Source: Limnochorda sp. L945t (GTDB taxonomy: Bacteria > Bacillota > Limnochordia > Limnochordales > Geochordaceae). Taken from it: DNA of 64,000 bases. Every line of letters starts with the position of its first letter. Within the stretch, counting starts at the first letter, position 1. Made by a program: the position numbers and the translations under genes. Positions 63,170-64,000 of this stretch are shown here, in pieces. The stretch covers positions 1,178,001 through 1,242,000 of the forward strand of contig NZ_CP141615.1 of the NCBI RefSeq assembly GCF_035593305.1. The letters run 5' to 3'. The notes under the pieces are model-generated. The model was not told the origin of the DNA, made no database searches, and was given only the letters and a program-made list of their open reading frames with translations.

Positions 63170-64000
63170 ATGGTGCCGGTGGCGCGCATTTTGCTCTCCA
63201 ACGACGACGGTATCGACAGCCCGGGGCTCGCCGCCCTGGCAGAGGCCCTCGATTCCATCGGGCAACTGCGGATCGTGGCCCCCGATCGGGACCGCAGTGC
63301 AACGGGACATGCCATCACGGTACGCGACGCGCTCAAGGTCGAGAGACGGACCCTCGCAGGGCGATGGCCCGCCTTCGCGGTATCGGGTACCCCGGCCGAC
63401 TGCGTGAAGCTGGGGGTGCTGGAGTTGTTCCCTGACCCGCCGGACCTGGTGGTCTCGGGCATCAACCCGGGGGCCAACCTGGGGATCGACGTCTTTTACT
63501 CAGGCACTGTGGCGGCGGCGGCCGAAGGGGTGTTGCTCGGGATCGCGGCGGTCGCCATCTCGTCCATCACGGACAAGCACGCGCCGCGCTTCGACCCGGC
63601 CCGGCAGGTGGCCCCGGTCATCGTGCAGTGGATGTTGCAGAAGCGGGCCGAGGGCCAGGGGGTACTGCTCAACGTCAACGTGCCCGACCGGGTGGCGCAT
63701 CCCGTGGCGGCGCTGCGCTGGACCCGTATCGGGCTCAACCGCCGCTACCGTGACGCCTTCGAGAAGCCTCCGGACACGGACGGCCACTTCCGCCTGGTGG
63801 GGGACGCGGACGAGGGCGACCGGGAGGATCCGACGACCGACGCGGGCGCGGTGCACCGGGGCTACGTCTCCGTGACGCCGATGCAGTTCGACCTGACCGA
63901 CTACGAGGCCCTGGCACGGTGGGGCCTGCAGCTCGGCCAGCCGATGTTCTCCACGGAGGACCGCCTCGCCCGGCAAGTGGCACCCAAGGCAACATCTGCC
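63170..64000 (+). CDS. surE: 5'/3'-nucleotidase SurE (runs off the window)
   Basis: Metal-dependent survival nucleotidase acting on nucleoside monophosphates. ILLSNDDGIDSPGLAALAEA with the DD metal pair, VAPDRDRSATGHAIT, AVSGTPADCVKLGVLEL and VVSGINPGANLGIDVFYSG are the family motifs. 277 codons are present with no stop before 64000; since SurE is usually about 250-270 aa, nearly all of it is here. ATG at 63170 is followed by in-frame GTGs at 63173 and 63179. Confidence 0.93.
   Translation, partial: MVPVARILLSNDDGIDSPGLAALAEALDSIGQLRIVAPDRDRSATGHAITVRDALKVERRTLAGRWPAFAVSGTPADCVKLGVLELFPDPPDLVVSGINPGANLGIDVFYSGTVAAAAEGVLLGIAAVAISSITDKHAPRFDPARQVAPVIVQWMLQKRAEGQGVLLNVNVPDRVAHPVAALRWTRIGLNRRYRDAFEKPPDTDGHFRLVGDADEGDREDPTTDAGAVHRGYVSVTPMQFDLTDYEALARWGLQLGQPMFSTEDRLARQVAPKATSA

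Overview
The window is a 64-kb, very GC-rich stretch in which every gene I can support lies on the + strand. The gene order is that of an endospore-forming Firmicute: flagellar GTPase/ATPase/sigma genes running into rpsB-tsf-pyrH-frr, a rimP-nusA-rnpM-ylxQ-infB operon, and spoIIM, dacF, spoIIAA-spoIIAB-sigF, spoVK and sigH. It also encodes ExbB-ExbD-TonB and an SLH-coiled-coil-membrane-anchor protein of the kind that tethers an outer membrane. High GC, spore genes and diderm envelope genes together point to a Limnochordia-like bacterium. That placement is inference; no rRNA is present to confirm it.

Layout. 1-3083: end of a flagellar/chemotaxis operon (flhF end, flhG, PilZ protein, fliA, a small Gln-rich protein). 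3084-23728: translation, RNA and envelope genes (rpsB, tsf, pyrH, frr, uppS, cdsA, rseP, proS; then from a new promoter rimP, nusA, rnpM, ylxQ, infB, ylxP, rbfA, a DHH phosphoesterase, truB, ribF, rpsO, pnp). 23777-29780: sporulation block (DUF3866 protein, spoIIM, deoB, dacF, spoIIAA-AB-sigF). 29981-38968: accessory envelope block (GNAT, orphan GlnQ-type ATPase, ExbB-ExbD-TonB, a secreted protein with CARDB-like and cohesin-like domains, an Omp-alpha-like tether, a membrane protein fused to a spermidine-synthase-like domain). 39036-48958: tRNA modification and mismatch repair (miaB, mutS, mutL, a methyltransferase, miaA), then spoVK and an uncharacterised GTPase/membrane-protein pair. 49120-51188: dapF-dapL for diaminopimelate. 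51185-59871: a full trpEGDCFBA operon with a regulated leader, plus a YnbB-family PLP enzyme. 59868-64000: speD with its own promoter and terminator, sigH, a Sir2 deacylase, an MgtC-family protein and a nearly complete surE.

The most interesting item is the trp leader. A consensus promoter (51185-51214) is followed by twelve triplets on a nearly strict 5-nt period (51245-51303), ten of them GAG. This is the signature of a binding site for TRAP, the trp RNA-binding attenuation protein of Bacillus. The triplets overlap segments that can pair in mutually exclusive ways with downstream hairpins. The second is the 31723-38968 block, which reads as a possible envelope-spanning module: an energised TonB system, a surface protein with a cohesin fold, and a periplasm-spanning tether. 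The third is a candidate SigH promoter with an abutting Spo0A-box-like heptamer just ahead of spoIIAA; sigH itself lies in the same window.

Within operons the coupling is tight. Nearly all trp genes, rimP-nusA, rbfA-nrnA, spoIIAA-spoIIAB, mutL-methyltransferase-miaA and dapF-dapL overlap by a 4-nt ATGA/GTGA. GTG and TTG starts are common, so several start choices are judgement calls and are flagged.
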